From contig NC_064819.1 of assembly GCF_024166365.1 (NCBI RefSeq), positions 164,366,793 through 164,430,792 of the forward strand: a DNA stretch of 64,000 bases, read 5' to 3'. Below the pieces are notes generated by a model. The model worked only from the letters and a program-made list of their open reading frames with translations. It did not search any database and was not told the DNA's origin. Positions 39,501 to 48,359 of this stretch are shown in pieces (position 1 is the stretch's first letter; each line of letters begins with the position of its first letter). Made by a program: the position numbers and the translations under genes. Source of the stretch: Elephas maximus indicus. Lineage: Eukaryota > Chordata > Mammalia > Proboscidea > Elephantidae.

Positions 39501-42500
39501 AGGTAATATTTGTAAAAGGATTTCGAATAGTGCTTGGTACATAGTAAGTACCATATGAGTATTTGTTAAATGAATATAAAATAAAGATATGTATATGTTT
39601 CTTGGAAACCCTGGTGGCAGAGTGGTTAAGTGCAATGGCTGCTAACCAAAGGGTTGGCAGTTCGAATCCGCCAGGCGCTCCTTGGAAACTCTATGGGGCA
39701 GTTCTACTCTGTCCTATAGGGTCGCTGAGTCGGAATTAACTTGACGGCACTGGGCTTATATGTTTCTTTGCTTTTGTAATAATTTCAATATTTTGCAAAA
39801 ATCACCATCTATTATTATTTTTACCACCCCATTCCCCGTTCTGTTGCCACTGAGTTGACTCTGACTCATAGGGACCCTATAAGGCAGTAGAACTGCCCCA
39901 CATAGTTTCCAAGGAGTGGCTGGTGGATTTGAACTCGCAACCTTTTGATTAGCAGCTGTAGCTCTTAATCACTGTGCTACCAGGGCTCCACATATTCATT
40001 GTACTTTGATGAAGAATAGAAAATTATTTCATACCTCTACTTTGGATGCCAAAAACACACACGTAGGAGCCATTAATACAGGATCTATACTTTTCAAAGA
40101 ATACCTAAAGTATTATAAAACAAAGTTAAGCATCAGTCATACAGAAAACATACTGAAAAAAACTCAAGATCCAAACCCACTGCTGTAGCATCAACTCTAA
40201 CTCACGGCAACCCTATACGACAGAGTAGAACAGCCTCTCAGGGTTTCCGAGGCTGTAAATCTTTACAGAAGCAGACTGCTACATCTTTCTCCCGTGCAGC
40301 GGCTGGTGAGTTTGGACTGCCATCCTTTCGGTTAGCAGCCAAGTGCTTTAACCACTGTGCCACCAGGGACCCTAAAGTCTAGAGATCTCTATTAAAAACA
40401 CATGATTCATTTATACATGGTTCATCAACAATGGATAAGCGCTTCAAATAGAACATATCCCCAGAATAAAACAGCCCTACCTGGCATAGAATCTCTTGAA
40501 ATAGACCGTAGCAGTGGCAATAACTTGTTGTCTTAATTTAAGATGTTCACCTAATGCTTGGATAACTAAAAAGAAAATAATAACATTTTAAATATTTCTT
40601 CTGGAATTGTTATATCAGTATTAAACAATAACTTCCAAACAAGGGGAAAACCTACACATGCTACAAAGCTCTACTTAGATAATAGTGGTTCAGCAATGGG
40701 ATTTGTAAATCTGTTAAAAAATATATAACTCATTGCTGTCAAATCTATTCCAACTCATGGGAACGCTATGTGTCACAAAGTAGAACTGCTCCATAGGGTT
40801 TTCTTAGCTGTAATCTTTACGAAGCAGATCACCAGGCCTTTCTTCAGTGGAGCTGCTGGGTGGGTTCAAACTGCCAACCTCTAGGTTAGTAGACAAGTGT
40901 AAACCATTTGTGCCACCCAGGAACATTTAAAAAATATACAGGTATGCATAAACAAACAAAAAAAAAATTGAAATTAGCTCCTAGTAAAAATTATTCTTGA
41001 TTAAAGAGGAAGAATGATAGGTATTTCCCTTCTACCTTCTAAGAATTTTCAACGTTTTTCGTATTATCTTTTAAATATTAGACACCTATCAAAAAAATTA
41101 TACCTAACACTTTATGGTTTATTAAAAAGAAAAATCCATAACCAATCCTTAAAACAACTGAGAAGCGAGTTTGTAGAAGATTAAACTGAGGCTTAGAAAG
41201 AGCATGTGACAAGGCCACCATGTGTCAGCGACAGGATCTTATGACTCTAAATCTCCTTCCTCAAAGCAAAATTGTAAACTTGGAATGACCAATATAGAAT
41301 GTCAGTCCAAAGAATCATTAATTCTCAAAGTACTTTGCGTTAGTCAACCTTAACTTGGGTTCACAAATGCATCATAAAGGCTTAGGGGGATTAAGACTTT
41401 CAAATTGTCCTGAGTGCCTCTAACATTAAAGATTCATAAAAAACTTTATTCAAATCAATTAAAAAGACAGATAAATGAACACAAATTGTAAAATGTATGT
41501 ATGGACTAAAACAGTTCATCACAAATTACTATACAAAAAATTTTAGTTAAGAGGTAACCAACTGTACAAATTTCAACCAACTGAAAAAAAAAATTACCGT
41601 TTGTAAAAAATATTTGTAATTTCCAATACTCTTCTTCTGAGAGAAACTTTAAGTCCTTTTGGCGCTCCTTCAAAAGGTCTTGTTTATCCAAAATCCATTG
41701 TAAACTGGAAGAAGTAAAGATGTTAAGACATGCTGTAAAAAGTTAATTAACAAAGTCACAGATAGCATTCTAAGACTGAACAGGTTGTTCATATTCTGAG
41801 AGGTCCAAACAGTGCAAGAAGCAAACCTGAAAGACACTATTTCTCACATTTCTTAAAACTCCGACATTGAGAATTATCTCATTAATAAACATAAATATGT
41901 TCTGAAAAAATTCTGATCTTTTTTTCTCTTCCTCCTCAGTCTCTGTCACTAGTTTACACTATATTTCATTGATTCTCAGACTCTGATATCTAAATGCATA
42001 TTAAAATCAGTGATGTCTTAGTACTTTCAGTGGCACCATGTTTATTTTTTTCAAATAATATTTCATTGTATTTTGGTGAAAATTTATAAAGTTAGGTTCC
42101 AAATCTGACAATTTCTACCCAAATTTTTCAGTGACAATAGCTACATTTTTCACAATGTGTCAACATCCTAATTGTGCTCTCATCATTCCATTTCCAGTAC
42201 TCTATTTTCCCTGCCCACTTATCTTCTCATCTTTGCTCTGGAGTAATTGTTGATCTTTTGGTCTCATATAGATGGCTTTTTTTAATGGAGCACCATACTC
42301 TGCAATGCTTTATTACACTTTTAATATAACATTGATGCCATCTGGTAATACTTTGTTTATGGTCTTTGAATCAATATTCAAAAGTGAGACAGGTTTTTAG
42401 TGCTTCCTTTGCTAGATTTTATCACCAGTGTTATAATGGCTTCATAAAAAGAACTGGAAAGCATTTCCTCCTTTCTGTGTGAAATGGAACAATTTCAATA

Positions 42501-45094
42501 GCAGAGCTATGATCCTCTTGAAAGTTGAGGGTAATTTATGCAGGAAATAATGTGTGGGCCTTGAGCATTTTTACGAAGTCGTTCTGATAACTCTTAATTT
42601 GCTTTCTAATTTATGCCATACAGATAGTCCAAAGGTATATCTGGGTTCATTTACCTTTCTCATTCCTAATTTTATATTTTTACATCATCCCTTTTTTCCT
42701 TGTCTCAATCAGCAGTAGTTTATCCAGCCTATTGTCTTGGTTTTCCCTCCCAAAAAACCAGCTCTTGTATTTTCTGACAATTTTTTCCCTTTTATTACAT
42801 TAATAAAAGTTTTACTTTTATTAAGTCTTTCCTTCTATTTTCCTTAGGTTTGTTTCACTGTTTCCTTTTTAATATTCTTAGGTAGAATTTTAAAAAATTT
42901 ATTTTTATTCTTTCTCATTCAATAATTTAATTTTTTTACGTTCAGCATGGCTACATTCCATAAATACTGATATATATTGATCTCATTATATTATTTTCTA
43001 GATATTATGTAACTGTATTTTCAGTTTCCTCTTTGATACAATAAAGCATCCAGAGTTGGTTTTGTAGTTTTTATTTTTGTTACGTGCTCATTCATTCATT
43101 CAACCAACCTGAAAATATTTATTTAATGCCTTTCTGGTTTTACCACATTGTGATCAGAGAATGTTTTGTGCTACTTCAATTTTCTGGAATATATTGTGAC
43201 TTGCTCTGTCCTGGAATTAACACTAATTTCATTTCCACAGAGTCATTTTATCTTTTTAAAAAGATAAATTTCAGAAACAAATATTTTTAAAAAATTTCCT
43301 CCCAGCATTTTGTATAGAGAATAAACCAAGACTTATAAATACCACATTTCATCAAACTTAAGATTCCACTGGCTGTAAAACTCATCATTATTTCATGTGT
43401 TACTAAGAAAAAAAAACTGCCATGCCAATTTCTGAGAAGTTAAAATGTGAAAATGTGCACCTTATAAGCCATGAAATACAATCTTTTTCATGACGTTTCC
43501 TCTTTCATCAAAATCTCTGATACGTACCTAAAGCAATGTCCTTTCATAATCTTTTTGTTTTTTTCACGAATTGATTGTCTTGTATTTCATACCTGTTATC
43601 TTTTACAGAAAAAGGACTTCATGATAATCAAGGGAGTTAAGTGAGGTAAAGTGGCCCCTTCCTTCAGGACTATTTGAATTGGCAGGCAGGGGCAATTCCA
43701 AAAAAGCACACTTAATGTTGTAATAACTTTATATCTCAATAGTGAAAAAAACAACTGTTTCTATAATGCCAATAGTAAGTGAAAGCATAATGAGAATGCT
43801 CATCAAAAGGGGGACAGGGTCTCTTTTCTAAAAGCTAAAAAACTGCATTAACTTCTGACGACCAACTGCCAGCTTCCCTGAAGTTCTCTCAGCTTCTCTC
43901 CAAGTTTATAAGAATACTCTTCTCCACTACCTATGCCTTCTATATTTTAACTTTGCCCAAGCAACTATTTCAGTGAGTGAAAAAACTATACAAAATAAAA
44001 ATGGTATAATTTGTAAAGCTTCTAGAGCATTTCAGCACCATAGAATTACTTTAGAGCAAAGAGGAAGACCTGCTTTTCTGCAAATAGGTTTCCAAGGCCA
44101 CTGTTCCTTTTTTCTTCGGGAAAGGGCCAAAAAACAAAAGAAAGGAACCGATGCTATTCATAAAATCAAAGTTGAAATTAGTTACAAACACTCTTACCAT
44201 TAAAAATTACTTACACTAAGTACAGTCTTATCACGTTCTGTTCCTATTTCAACTTTCCAGTGAAAAGTCTAGTCAATGTTTAATTAGCCCCATCACCCAC
44301 CTTCTTGCCTGCTTAAACAAATGCACTTAGGGAAAAATGTTTTTAATATAACTCTAGCTCTTCCACGATCACTGACAGAAACAAAAACTTATTTACGAAA
44401 AATTGTAAACTAGCAAACAAAATCACTGGAAAACACTTACAAAACAAAATACAAGGCACAGAATAATGAAATGGCTAAGTCTTGCAAGCACCTGCTGTAT
44501 CACCTACCAACATAAAACTCCATCTGGGCATAAGGTAGTGGCAGGAAGTGGTTAGTGAGAAGAAACACGGAGTTCCCCCTCCTCCTCGGAACATTATTAA
44601 ATACATTCAAGATAGACGGTGAATGACAAAAGACCAGGTGCCGATCCTCTAAAGTAATCCCAGGCAAAATCGAGCCACAGCCATCCTGAGGAGCCCACCT
44701 CACAGTCCACAACTGAGACACACTTCCCACACCCGGAGCCATCACCCAACCCCCTCCCCATCCCGGGCCTAGCTAATCCAACAATCCTAAATTAAACTCC
44801 TCAACCTCCCTTTCTCGGAGACTGCCCTGTCCCCACCACTCCGGGTCACAGATCCTTCCCCGAAACCGGGCTAGGGGGGCAGGAAAAGGGGAGTCATCTC
44901 AAAACAGCGCATCCCGCTGCCGGCTGCCGGCCGCCGCCGACTCCCGGGAGGACCCCGAGGCGCTCGGGACAGGGACCAGGATGCAGGCCAAGGGGAGCTG
45001 CAGGCCCCGTCCTTACAGACCCCTAAGTGCCGGCCCTGGACGGAAGACGGGAGATCACTTACTAGTGGGAGCTCTGCCAAAAGTTCCCTGCCAT
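15481..45094 (-). CDS. CCNC: CCNC, cyclin C (12 coding exons)
   Basis: Exons, in transcript order: 45094-45063, 41704-41598, 40565-40481, 40104-40035, 30767-30716, 24193-24138, 23255-23220, 22529-22438, 21851-21784, 20008-19929, 18799-18681, 15535-15481. They total 852 bases, 283 codons plus stop, with GT-AG borders and consistent phases. The product is full-length cyclin C: N-terminal helix [14 protein letters not shown], first cyclin box roughly residues 40-150 (containing [17 protein letters not shown]), second cyclin box to about 250, and a Pro/Ser-rich tail [13 protein letters not shown]...SYSQS. Cyclin C activates CDK8 and CDK19 in the Mediator kinase module with MED12 and MED13, in the nucleus; a role in stress-linked mitochondrial fission is also known. 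Residue 110 is Ser where I recall Ala in human. No lesion is seen. Confidence 0.97.
16954..17112 (+). repeat. AfroSINE with 9-base target duplication
   Basis: ATAACCTGA at 16945-16953 and 17113-17121. It is one of the best-preserved copies (GGTCGGCAGTTCAAATCC, GTCGCTATGAGTCGGAATCG), antisense to CCNC in intron 11. Confidence 0.93.
17588..17790 (-). repeat. AfroSINE, long-body subtype
   Basis: Reverse copy with the head at 17,735-17,790 and the tail CCACTGCCATTGAGTC at 17,590; in CCNC intron 11. Confidence 0.9.
18181..18273 (+). other. Exon-like open segment antisense to CCNC intron 11
   Basis: A 93-base stretch is open in one frame (31 codons, including [20 protein letters not shown]) and is bordered by a good acceptor (pyrimidine tract, CTCTGCAG) and a donor (CAG followed by GTCAGT). 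I do not recognise the peptide. It could be an exon of a plus-strand transcript, such as an extended TSTD3 isoform or an antisense RNA, a relic of a duplicated gene, or chance. Neighbouring frames give no second exon that I can support. Confidence 0.3.
18681..18799 (-). CDS. CCNC: CCNC coding exon 11
   Basis: [20 protein letters not shown] through [10 protein letters not shown]. Acceptor TTGTCTAG, donor GTACTG. Confidence 0.97.
19503..19665 (+). repeat. AfroSINE with 9-base target duplication
   Basis: GTAGCTTTT at 19494-19502 and 19666-19674; CCNC intron 10. Confidence 0.93.
19929..20008 (-). CDS. CCNC: CCNC coding exon 10
   Basis: [20 protein letters not shown] to VDMEK. Acceptor TTTACAG, donor GTATTC (weak). 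Confidence 0.97.
21150..21320 (-). repeat. MIR fragment
   Basis: TTCTTGCAACAATCTATTCAG and AAGGAAACAGACTCAGAAAGG. Confidence 0.45.
21784..21851 (-). CDS. CCNC: CCNC coding exon 9
   Basis: [20 protein letters not shown]. The donor is GTATGT, and a second, good GTAAGT donor lies four bases further on. Confidence 0.96.
22438..22529 (-). CDS. CCNC: CCNC coding exon 8
   Basis: [20 protein letters not shown] to LPLA plus two bases of Trp177; acceptor TTTCTAG, donor GTAATT. Confidence 0.97.
23220..23255 (-). CDS. CCNC: CCNC coding exon 7, 36-base microexon
   Basis: Twelve whole codons, [12 protein letters not shown], between CAG and GTAAGT. The in-frame length means skipping would keep the frame but remove a helix of the cyclin fold. 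An A-run lies just 5' of it on the plus-strand side. Confidence 0.95.
23776..23948 (+). mobile_element. MER5A-like hAT element
   Basis: Opens CAGTAGTTCTCAACCATGG, includes AGTATCATCTGGAAGCTTTG and TTCCCAAGGTGATTC, and closes near TAATAACCATTG. Confidence 0.65.
23956..23978. repeat. Adjacent A-run and G-run
   Basis: Ten A followed directly by nine G. A simple low-complexity tract, prone to length variation. Confidence 0.7.
24138..24193 (-). CDS. CCNC: CCNC coding exon 6
   Basis: Residues 116-134: [19 protein letters not shown]. Acceptor TTCTGCAG, donor GTAAGT. Confidence 0.96.
24408..24566 (-). repeat. AfroSINE with 12-base imperfect target duplication
   Basis: ACATTATAATTA at 24396-24407 and ACATTATAGTTA at 24567-24578; CCNC intron 5. 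Confidence 0.93.
25261..25425 (+). repeat. AfroSINE with 12-base target duplication
   Basis: ATTTTGAAAAAG at 25249-25260 and 25426-25437. The tail ends in GGTGGTGGTGGGG instead of a T-run. Confidence 0.93.
25526..25722 (-). repeat. AfroSINE, old diverged copy
   Basis: Reverse orientation and much diverged (CAGTTGCCATCAAGATAATTCC to ACCATTTGCACCACCCA). Confidence 0.75.
26280..27480. mobile_element. Probable old L1M fragment
   Basis: CTACTGGGGTGTCGTCGCTTG, a run of TATATACATATCTATAAATAT, and TACATGTGAGTTCATACT are familiar from ancient L1 segments. No reading frame is preserved, and the orientation and subfamily are uncertain. Confidence 0.4.
27575..29360 (+). mobile_element. L2 LINE fragment interrupted by an L1 3' end
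   Basis: Segments either side of the insertion read as diverged L2: CCTTGCAATCTGGTTTTTATC before it, and CCTGCTGACTCTATTGC, CTTAATCTCCAGG and GGCATCACCTCG after it. Confidence 0.5.
27910..28646 (-). mobile_element. Afrotherian L1 3' end with 15-base target duplication
   Basis: TGGCTTCCCATTTTT at 27895-27909 and 28647-28661. On the minus strand it ends in AATAAA and an A-run. It matches, by eye, the 3' UTR of the L1 at 37.9-38.7 kb (TGGGGTCTTAAA, CCATCTAAGAT, CAAAGGAGA.TGAAGAA). Confidence 0.85.
29400..29625 (-). repeat. MIR SINE
   Basis: TCATCTTGTAGATGAGGAAACTG and GAAGCACAGAAAAGTTTAAG. Confidence 0.65.
30052..30252 (-). repeat. AfroSINE, long-body subtype
   Basis: Reverse copy, head complete (CCACTGTGCCACCAGGGCTCC), about 460 bases 3' of CCNC exon 5. 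Confidence 0.9.
30272..30342 (-). repeat. AfroSINE tail fragment
   Basis: Only the body and tail are left: CTGTCAAGTTGATTCTGACTC to AACTGCCCCATAGAGG. Confidence 0.8.
30716..30767 (-). CDS. CCNC: CCNC coding exon 5
   Basis: Residues 99-115 ([17 protein letters not shown]) plus one base of Leu116. Donor GTAAGT. It is isolated between two very large introns, 5.5 to 10 kb. Confidence 0.96.
31106..31654 (-). mobile_element. MaLR-class LTR (3'-side by orientation)
   Basis: TGTC...GACA ends; the same body as the LTR at 32,464. It belongs to an LTR-internal-LTR element. Confidence 0.8.
31655..32463 (-). mobile_element. MaLR internal region, non-coding
   Basis: Contains CCAAAATTCATGTCCTTG, CACATGTAAAACACATTCA and CAAGTCCAAAATCC, typical of MaLR (THE1/MLT1) internal sequence in antisense. 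The long open frame on the plus strand (31,987-32,490) runs against the element and has no recognised domain. No gag, pol or env frame is visible. Confidence 0.75.
32464..33011 (-). mobile_element. MaLR-class LTR (5'-side by orientation)
   Basis: Starts TGTCTTAGTCATCTAGTGC and ends near CAATCCAAGACA. It is near-identical in layout to the LTR at 31.1 kb, and AATA borders the outer ends of both. Confidence 0.8.
33012..34260. other. CCNC intron 4 sequence, mostly unassigned
   Basis: AT-rich, with a short TG/TA tract near 33,450-33,485. No gene, exon or named repeat that I can support. Confidence 0.4.
34270..38675 (+). pseudogene. 5'-truncated, internally deleted L1 LINE (antisense in CCNC intron 4)
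   Basis: ORF2 pieces in order: endonuclease start ([18 protein letters not shown] at 34.70 kb), endonuclease end ([10 protein letters not shown], 35.38 kb), reverse-transcriptase fingers (YRPVSLMN, 36.27 kb), GTKQGCPLS (36.63 kb), and the catalytic SADDM just past a stop at 36.74 kb. Then [12 protein letters not shown] (37.26 kb), a jump near 37.44-37.46 kb that drops part of the C-terminus, and a 3' UTR ending in AATAAA-like A-rich sequence at 38.66 kb. Many stops and frameshifts: not able to move itself. The left edge is approximate; ORF1 is absent. Confidence 0.85.
38915..39113 (-). repeat. AfroSINE, long-body subtype
   Basis: Reverse copy from TTTGCTGTCAAGTTGATTCC to the head at CCACCAGGGCTCC; CCNC intron 4. 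Confidence 0.9.
39315..39568 (+). repeat. MIR SINE, well preserved
   Basis: Starts near the tRNA-like head and includes GTTCAAACACTGGCTCTGCC, TCGGGCAAGTTTCTTCACC, TTTATAAAATGGGGGTAAT and GTGCTTGGTACATAGTAAG. Confidence 0.85.
39604..39756 (+). repeat. AfroSINE with 12-base target duplication
   Basis: TATATGTTTCTT at 39592-39603 and 39757-39768. The head is nearly consensus (GGAAACCCTGGTGGCAGAG). Confidence 0.94.
39838..39990 (-). repeat. AfroSINE 45 bases 3' of CCNC exon 4
   Basis: Short-body reverse copy, sense with respect to CCNC. Confidence 0.9.
40035..40104 (-). CDS. CCNC: CCNC coding exon 4
   Basis: Residues 75-98, with the cyclin-box core [19 protein letters not shown]. Acceptor CTTTAG, donor GTATGA. 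It is closely flanked by AfroSINEs ending 45 bases and starting 67 bases away. Its length, 70, is not a multiple of three, so skipping would shift the frame. Confidence 0.97.
40172..40375 (-). repeat. AfroSINE 67 bases 5' of CCNC exon 4
   Basis: Long-body reverse copy that makes up over half of the 376-base intron 3. Confidence 0.9.
40481..40565 (-). CDS. CCNC: CCNC coding exon 3
   Basis: Residues 47-74 ([14 protein letters not shown] to FKRFYA) plus two bases of Arg75; acceptor TTTTTAG, donor GTAGGG. Confidence 0.97.
40728..40922 (-). repeat. AfroSINE, diverged long-body copy
   Basis: CATTGCTGTCAAATCTATTCC to CCATTTGTGCCACCCAGG; CCNC intron 2, about 160 bases 5' of exon 3. Confidence 0.85.
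41598..41704 (-). CDS. CCNC: CCNC coding exon 2
   Basis: Residues 11-46, containing [20 protein letters not shown]. The acceptor is TTCCAG and the donor GTAATT. The exon is followed downstream by a run of ten T in transcript sense. Confidence 0.97.
42035..43270 (-). mobile_element. Old L1 fragment (ORF2 region), decayed
   Basis: Antisense L1 words such as GGGCCTTGAGCATTTTTACG, AACCAGCTCTTGTATTTTC and GTGATCAGAGAATGTTTTGTG; no frame survives. CCNC intron 1. Confidence 0.6.
45063..45094 (-). CDS. CCNC: CCNC coding exon 1
   Basis: ATG at 45094-45092, encoding [10 protein letters not shown] plus two bases of Tyr11; donor GTAAG. The start has G at +4 but T at -3. Confidence 0.95.
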
Positions 45095-45420
45095 GGAACA
45101 CAGCTTGCCCTGATAAAAAAGCACCAGCAGGCGGAGCGGCCCGCGGAGCGACCATAGACCCAGCCCGCCCGGTAACCGAGCTCCTCGACTATAATCAGCT
45201 CAGCTCCGCTCCGCGGCCGCAACGGCGAGAGGAAGAGGATGCCACGCTGTTCTCCTTGATGCCGGCCGGCAACACTGCTGTGTAAACTCGTTCCCTTTAA
45301 CAAAGGTTCCGGCCCGCCCCGCGGTAGCGGAAGAAGCCGGCGGGGAGGAGACGGCCTGTAAGCGCGCTAGGTTAGGAGACGGGAACTGGTGCTCACGGGA
45401 GCTCCTGGGTATTGGTAGAG

Positions 45421-45430
45421 TCTCGCGAGA
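45421..45430. promoter_or_regulatory. TCTCGCGAGA promoter palindrome
   Basis: A perfect 10-base palindrome, the mammalian CGCG promoter element linked to ZBTB33 (Kaiso) and to core activity of TATA-less promoters. It is 327 bases upstream of the CCNC start codon at the outer edge of the island. Confidence 0.7.
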
Positions 45431-45748
45431 GCTTCGCGCCTGTTTCTCCTGGAGCTGGATGGTTTGGTGTTCAGTCATCAAAACTGGCTACGTTTAGTGG
45501 AGTTAGCCTGACGGGAGGATCGCAGTACTGGGTTTTGTTATTGCATCTTCAAGGCCTTTGAGACAGCATAATGGTATTGTAATAGACCATTAGGTTTTTT
45601 GATTTATCTTATTTCTTCGGCTATTGAAAAGAAAAATTATTTTGGCCTCACAGACTTACCGACATCTACTGGCACCAAGCCTAACATGTCCTTTTTTTTT
45701 AAAAAAAAAATTATTTTGTTGTTGAGAATATACATAGTAAAAACCAAA

Positions 45749-45912
45749 AAAACCCAAACCCGTTGCCGTCGAATCGATTCCGACTCATAGCAAACTTACA
45801 GAACAGAGTAGAGCTGCCCTATAGAGTTTCCAAGGAGCGCCTGGCAGATTTGAACTGCCGATCTCTTGGTTAGCAGCCGGAGCACTTAACCAATACACCA
45901 CCAGGGTTTCCA
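45749..45912 (-). repeat. AfroSINE
   Basis: Short-body reverse copy with consensus-like CGTTGCCGTCGAATCGATTCC. It stands directly against an L1 3' UTR scrap (45,705-45,740). Confidence 0.92.
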
Positions 45913-45994
45913 AGAAAAAGAATATAACATTATTAATGCAAAATTAGGTTTAAAAAGTAAATGTTTACAATACAAAAAGAAATTATAACAAGTT

Positions 45995-46150
45995 TTGAAA
46001 GGTCGGTGGTTTGAACCCACCCAGCTCTGAGGGAGAAAAGGGCTATCAATCTGCTCCCTTACAGATTACAGCCTAGGAAACTCTATGAAGTCAGTTCTTC
46101 TCTGTCCTATAAGTCGCTATCAAGTCAGAATCAACTGGATGGTAAACAAC
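45995..46150 (+). repeat. AfroSINE lacking the 5' head
   Basis: Starts at GAAAGGTCGGTGGTTTGAACC, long-body type with ATCAATCTGCTCCC; ends at GATGGTAAACAACA. Confidence 0.75.
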
Positions 46151-46178
46151 AAAAAGTAAAGCCTTAGAGATTCAGGTC

Positions 46179-47068
46179 TGTTATGGATTGATTTGTGTCC
46201 CCCTAAAATATGTGTTGGAATCCTAATCCCTATACCTGTAGATATAATGTAATATAATTACTTTCCATAATGCAATCTAATGTTATATTAATGAGGCCAT
46301 ATCAACGTCCTAAACCTAATCACTTTTCCAAAAAATTTTTATTGTGCTTTAAGTGAAAGTATACAAATCAAGTCAGTCTCTCATACAAAAACTTATATAT
46401 ACCTTGCTATGTACTCCTACTTGCTCTTCCCCTAATGAGACAGCACACTCCTCTCCACCCTTTATTCCCCGTGTCCATTCAGCCAGCTTCTGTCCCCCTC
46501 TGCCTTCTCATCTCCCCTCCAGACGGGAATTGCCCACATAGTCTCATGTGTCTACTTGAGCCAAGAAGCTCACTCCTCACCAGTATCATTTTCTATCTTA
46601 CAGTCCGGTCCAAGCCCTGTCTGAAGAGTTGGGTTTGGAAATGGTACCAGTCTTGGGCTAACAGAAGGCCTGGGGACCATGACCTCCGGGGTCCTTCTGG
46701 TCTAGTTAGACCAATAAGTCTGTCTGGTCTTTTTACGAGAATTTGAGGTCTGCAACCCACTGCTCTCCCGCTCCATCAGGGATTCTCTGTTGTGTTCCCT
46801 GTCAGGGCAGTCATCTGTTGTAGCCGAACCTAATCACTTTTGAATTATAAAAAGAGCCGATTAAACACAGAAACAAGGACAGGGGAAGACAGATGCCTCT
46901 GAGGATTACCAAGAAACAAGTAATGCCCAGGGCTACAAGGAAGGAATCTGCATGGCTGAGACCCTAATTTGGATTTTTAGCCTCCAGAACTCAAGAAAAT
47001 AAATTTTTCTTCTTTAAAGCTATCCAGTCATGGTATTTGTGTTCCAGCAGCACTAGGAAACTACAACA
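46179..47068 (+). mobile_element. MaLR solo LTR with 5-base duplication, carrying a nested L1 end
   Basis: TGTTATGG...ACAACA ends flanked by AGGTC at 46174-46178 and 47069-47073. Internal MaLR words include GATTGATTTGTGTCCCCC and CAGCACTAGGAAACTAC; AATAAA is near the 3' end. Confidence 0.85.
46328..46826 (-). mobile_element. L1 3' end nested in the LTR, 15-base duplication
   Basis: AACCTAATCACTTTT at 46313-46327 and 46827-46841. Same 3' UTR family as the copy at 27,910; roughly the last 0.5 kb only. Confidence 0.88.
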
Positions 47069-47532
47069 AGGTCCCTGTCTGCTGTAAACTCTTTAGGCAA
47101 TTTTTCAGGAATGTTACATAAAAATGCTTCCTGTTTGCAACCCTGCTCTCCTTCCCTTTTCAGACAACCAATTGTCCAGCAGCTCCCATCACTTACAGGG
47201 GCCTAAAGCTTAGAAAGTATTAGCTTCAGGGGAAATTACATCTGAGGGTACTTGGTAAGTGTAGGTTGAATTGAGTTGCATCAGGTTGTTATAGCTTGAA
47301 GGCACTAACTCCCATTGATCTAATTCCATGCTTACCAAGCAACCTTCCGATAATAATTTGTCTTTCCACAGGAATTTGCCTGTAGACAGAAAATACTCTG
47401 AGGAGTGAACAAAAGGATCTGATCCATTTGGTAGTTATTATCCTTATAAATCAATAAATTGATATTGGACTTTTGATATATGAGTTTCTGTGAGCTTGAC
47501 TAATGTGCGTCCACACCTTAGAGATAATTTCG

Positions 47533-47690
47533 CTTTGTGGCGAAGTGGTTAAGGGCAATGGCTGCTAACCGAAAGTCGGCAGTTCAGATCTACCAGGTGC
47601 TCCTTGGAAACTCAACGGGGCAGTTCTACTCTGTCCTTTAGGGTCACTATGAGTCAGAGTAAATTCGATGGCAATGGGTTTGGGTTTTTT
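47533..47690 (+). repeat. AfroSINE
   Basis: GTGGCGAAGTGGTTAAGGGC head, short body, and GGTTTGGGTTTTTTC tail. Confidence 0.92.
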
Positions 47691-48359
47691 CTTTTGGAAG
47701 CTGGCAGCTCAGGTTTCTGAGTCTTCTTGAATGAGTGGTTCTGGGGAAGTCCACTTGTCTCAGTGGCCTTCTCCAGGTGATATCTGACCTTGATACACTT
47801 TTCTCTTCAAACAGAAACTCAGAATGGATTTTATCACCTGGCTATGGACTGAATACACTTCTAACTTCTTCCATTGTATTCTTTATCCCTGGCACGTTGG
47901 CCAACTCCTTTCCTTCTTCTTAGTCATACTTATTTCATAACTATATATTATAATTCTTTTGGTGCAAGTAATAGAGACTTGCTAAAGTTACCTCTGGAAA
48001 TTTATAGTTCATTGTGAAAAGACTCATGGATTGACAGGAGAATTGTAATTAGAAAACTGTCAAGAACCAAAGCCAACTTTTCTCTGTGTGTTTCCTCTGT
48101 TTTCCTGTTCCCAGCTGGCCTATGCTATCCCTCTATTCTGTGTATTTTCTGTCTACTTCGTAGATTCTGATTGTTGTAACATTCGTTTGTATGCTTTTCT
48201 CTACATCATGAACTGTCATCCTTACTCTACATCATTATTTTCTTAATTTCTTTCATCTGCTTGTTTTTTATATAGTTAGATGTCTCACAAAAAAAAAAAA
48301 AATTGTCCGGGGCCACGCATACCTACAGGTAGCCCTGATGAAAACTACCACAATTGGCT

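Larger units (their letters stand above)
44860..45440 (-). promoter_or_regulatory. CCNC: CCNC CpG-island promoter and 5' UTR
   Basis: Dense CpG (GCGGAGCGGCCCGCGGAGCGACC, CTCCGCGGCCGC) covers coding exon 1 and its upstream flank and falls off by about 45,450. No TATA box is seen. A Kaiso/CGCG-type palindrome lies at 45,421. The exact transcription start is not readable. Confidence 0.75.

Noticed and set aside
43973-44203. 76-codon frame as a possible alternative first exon near CCNC
   Set aside because: It is on the plus strand, opposite to CCNC, with no donor that joins the cyclin C frame.
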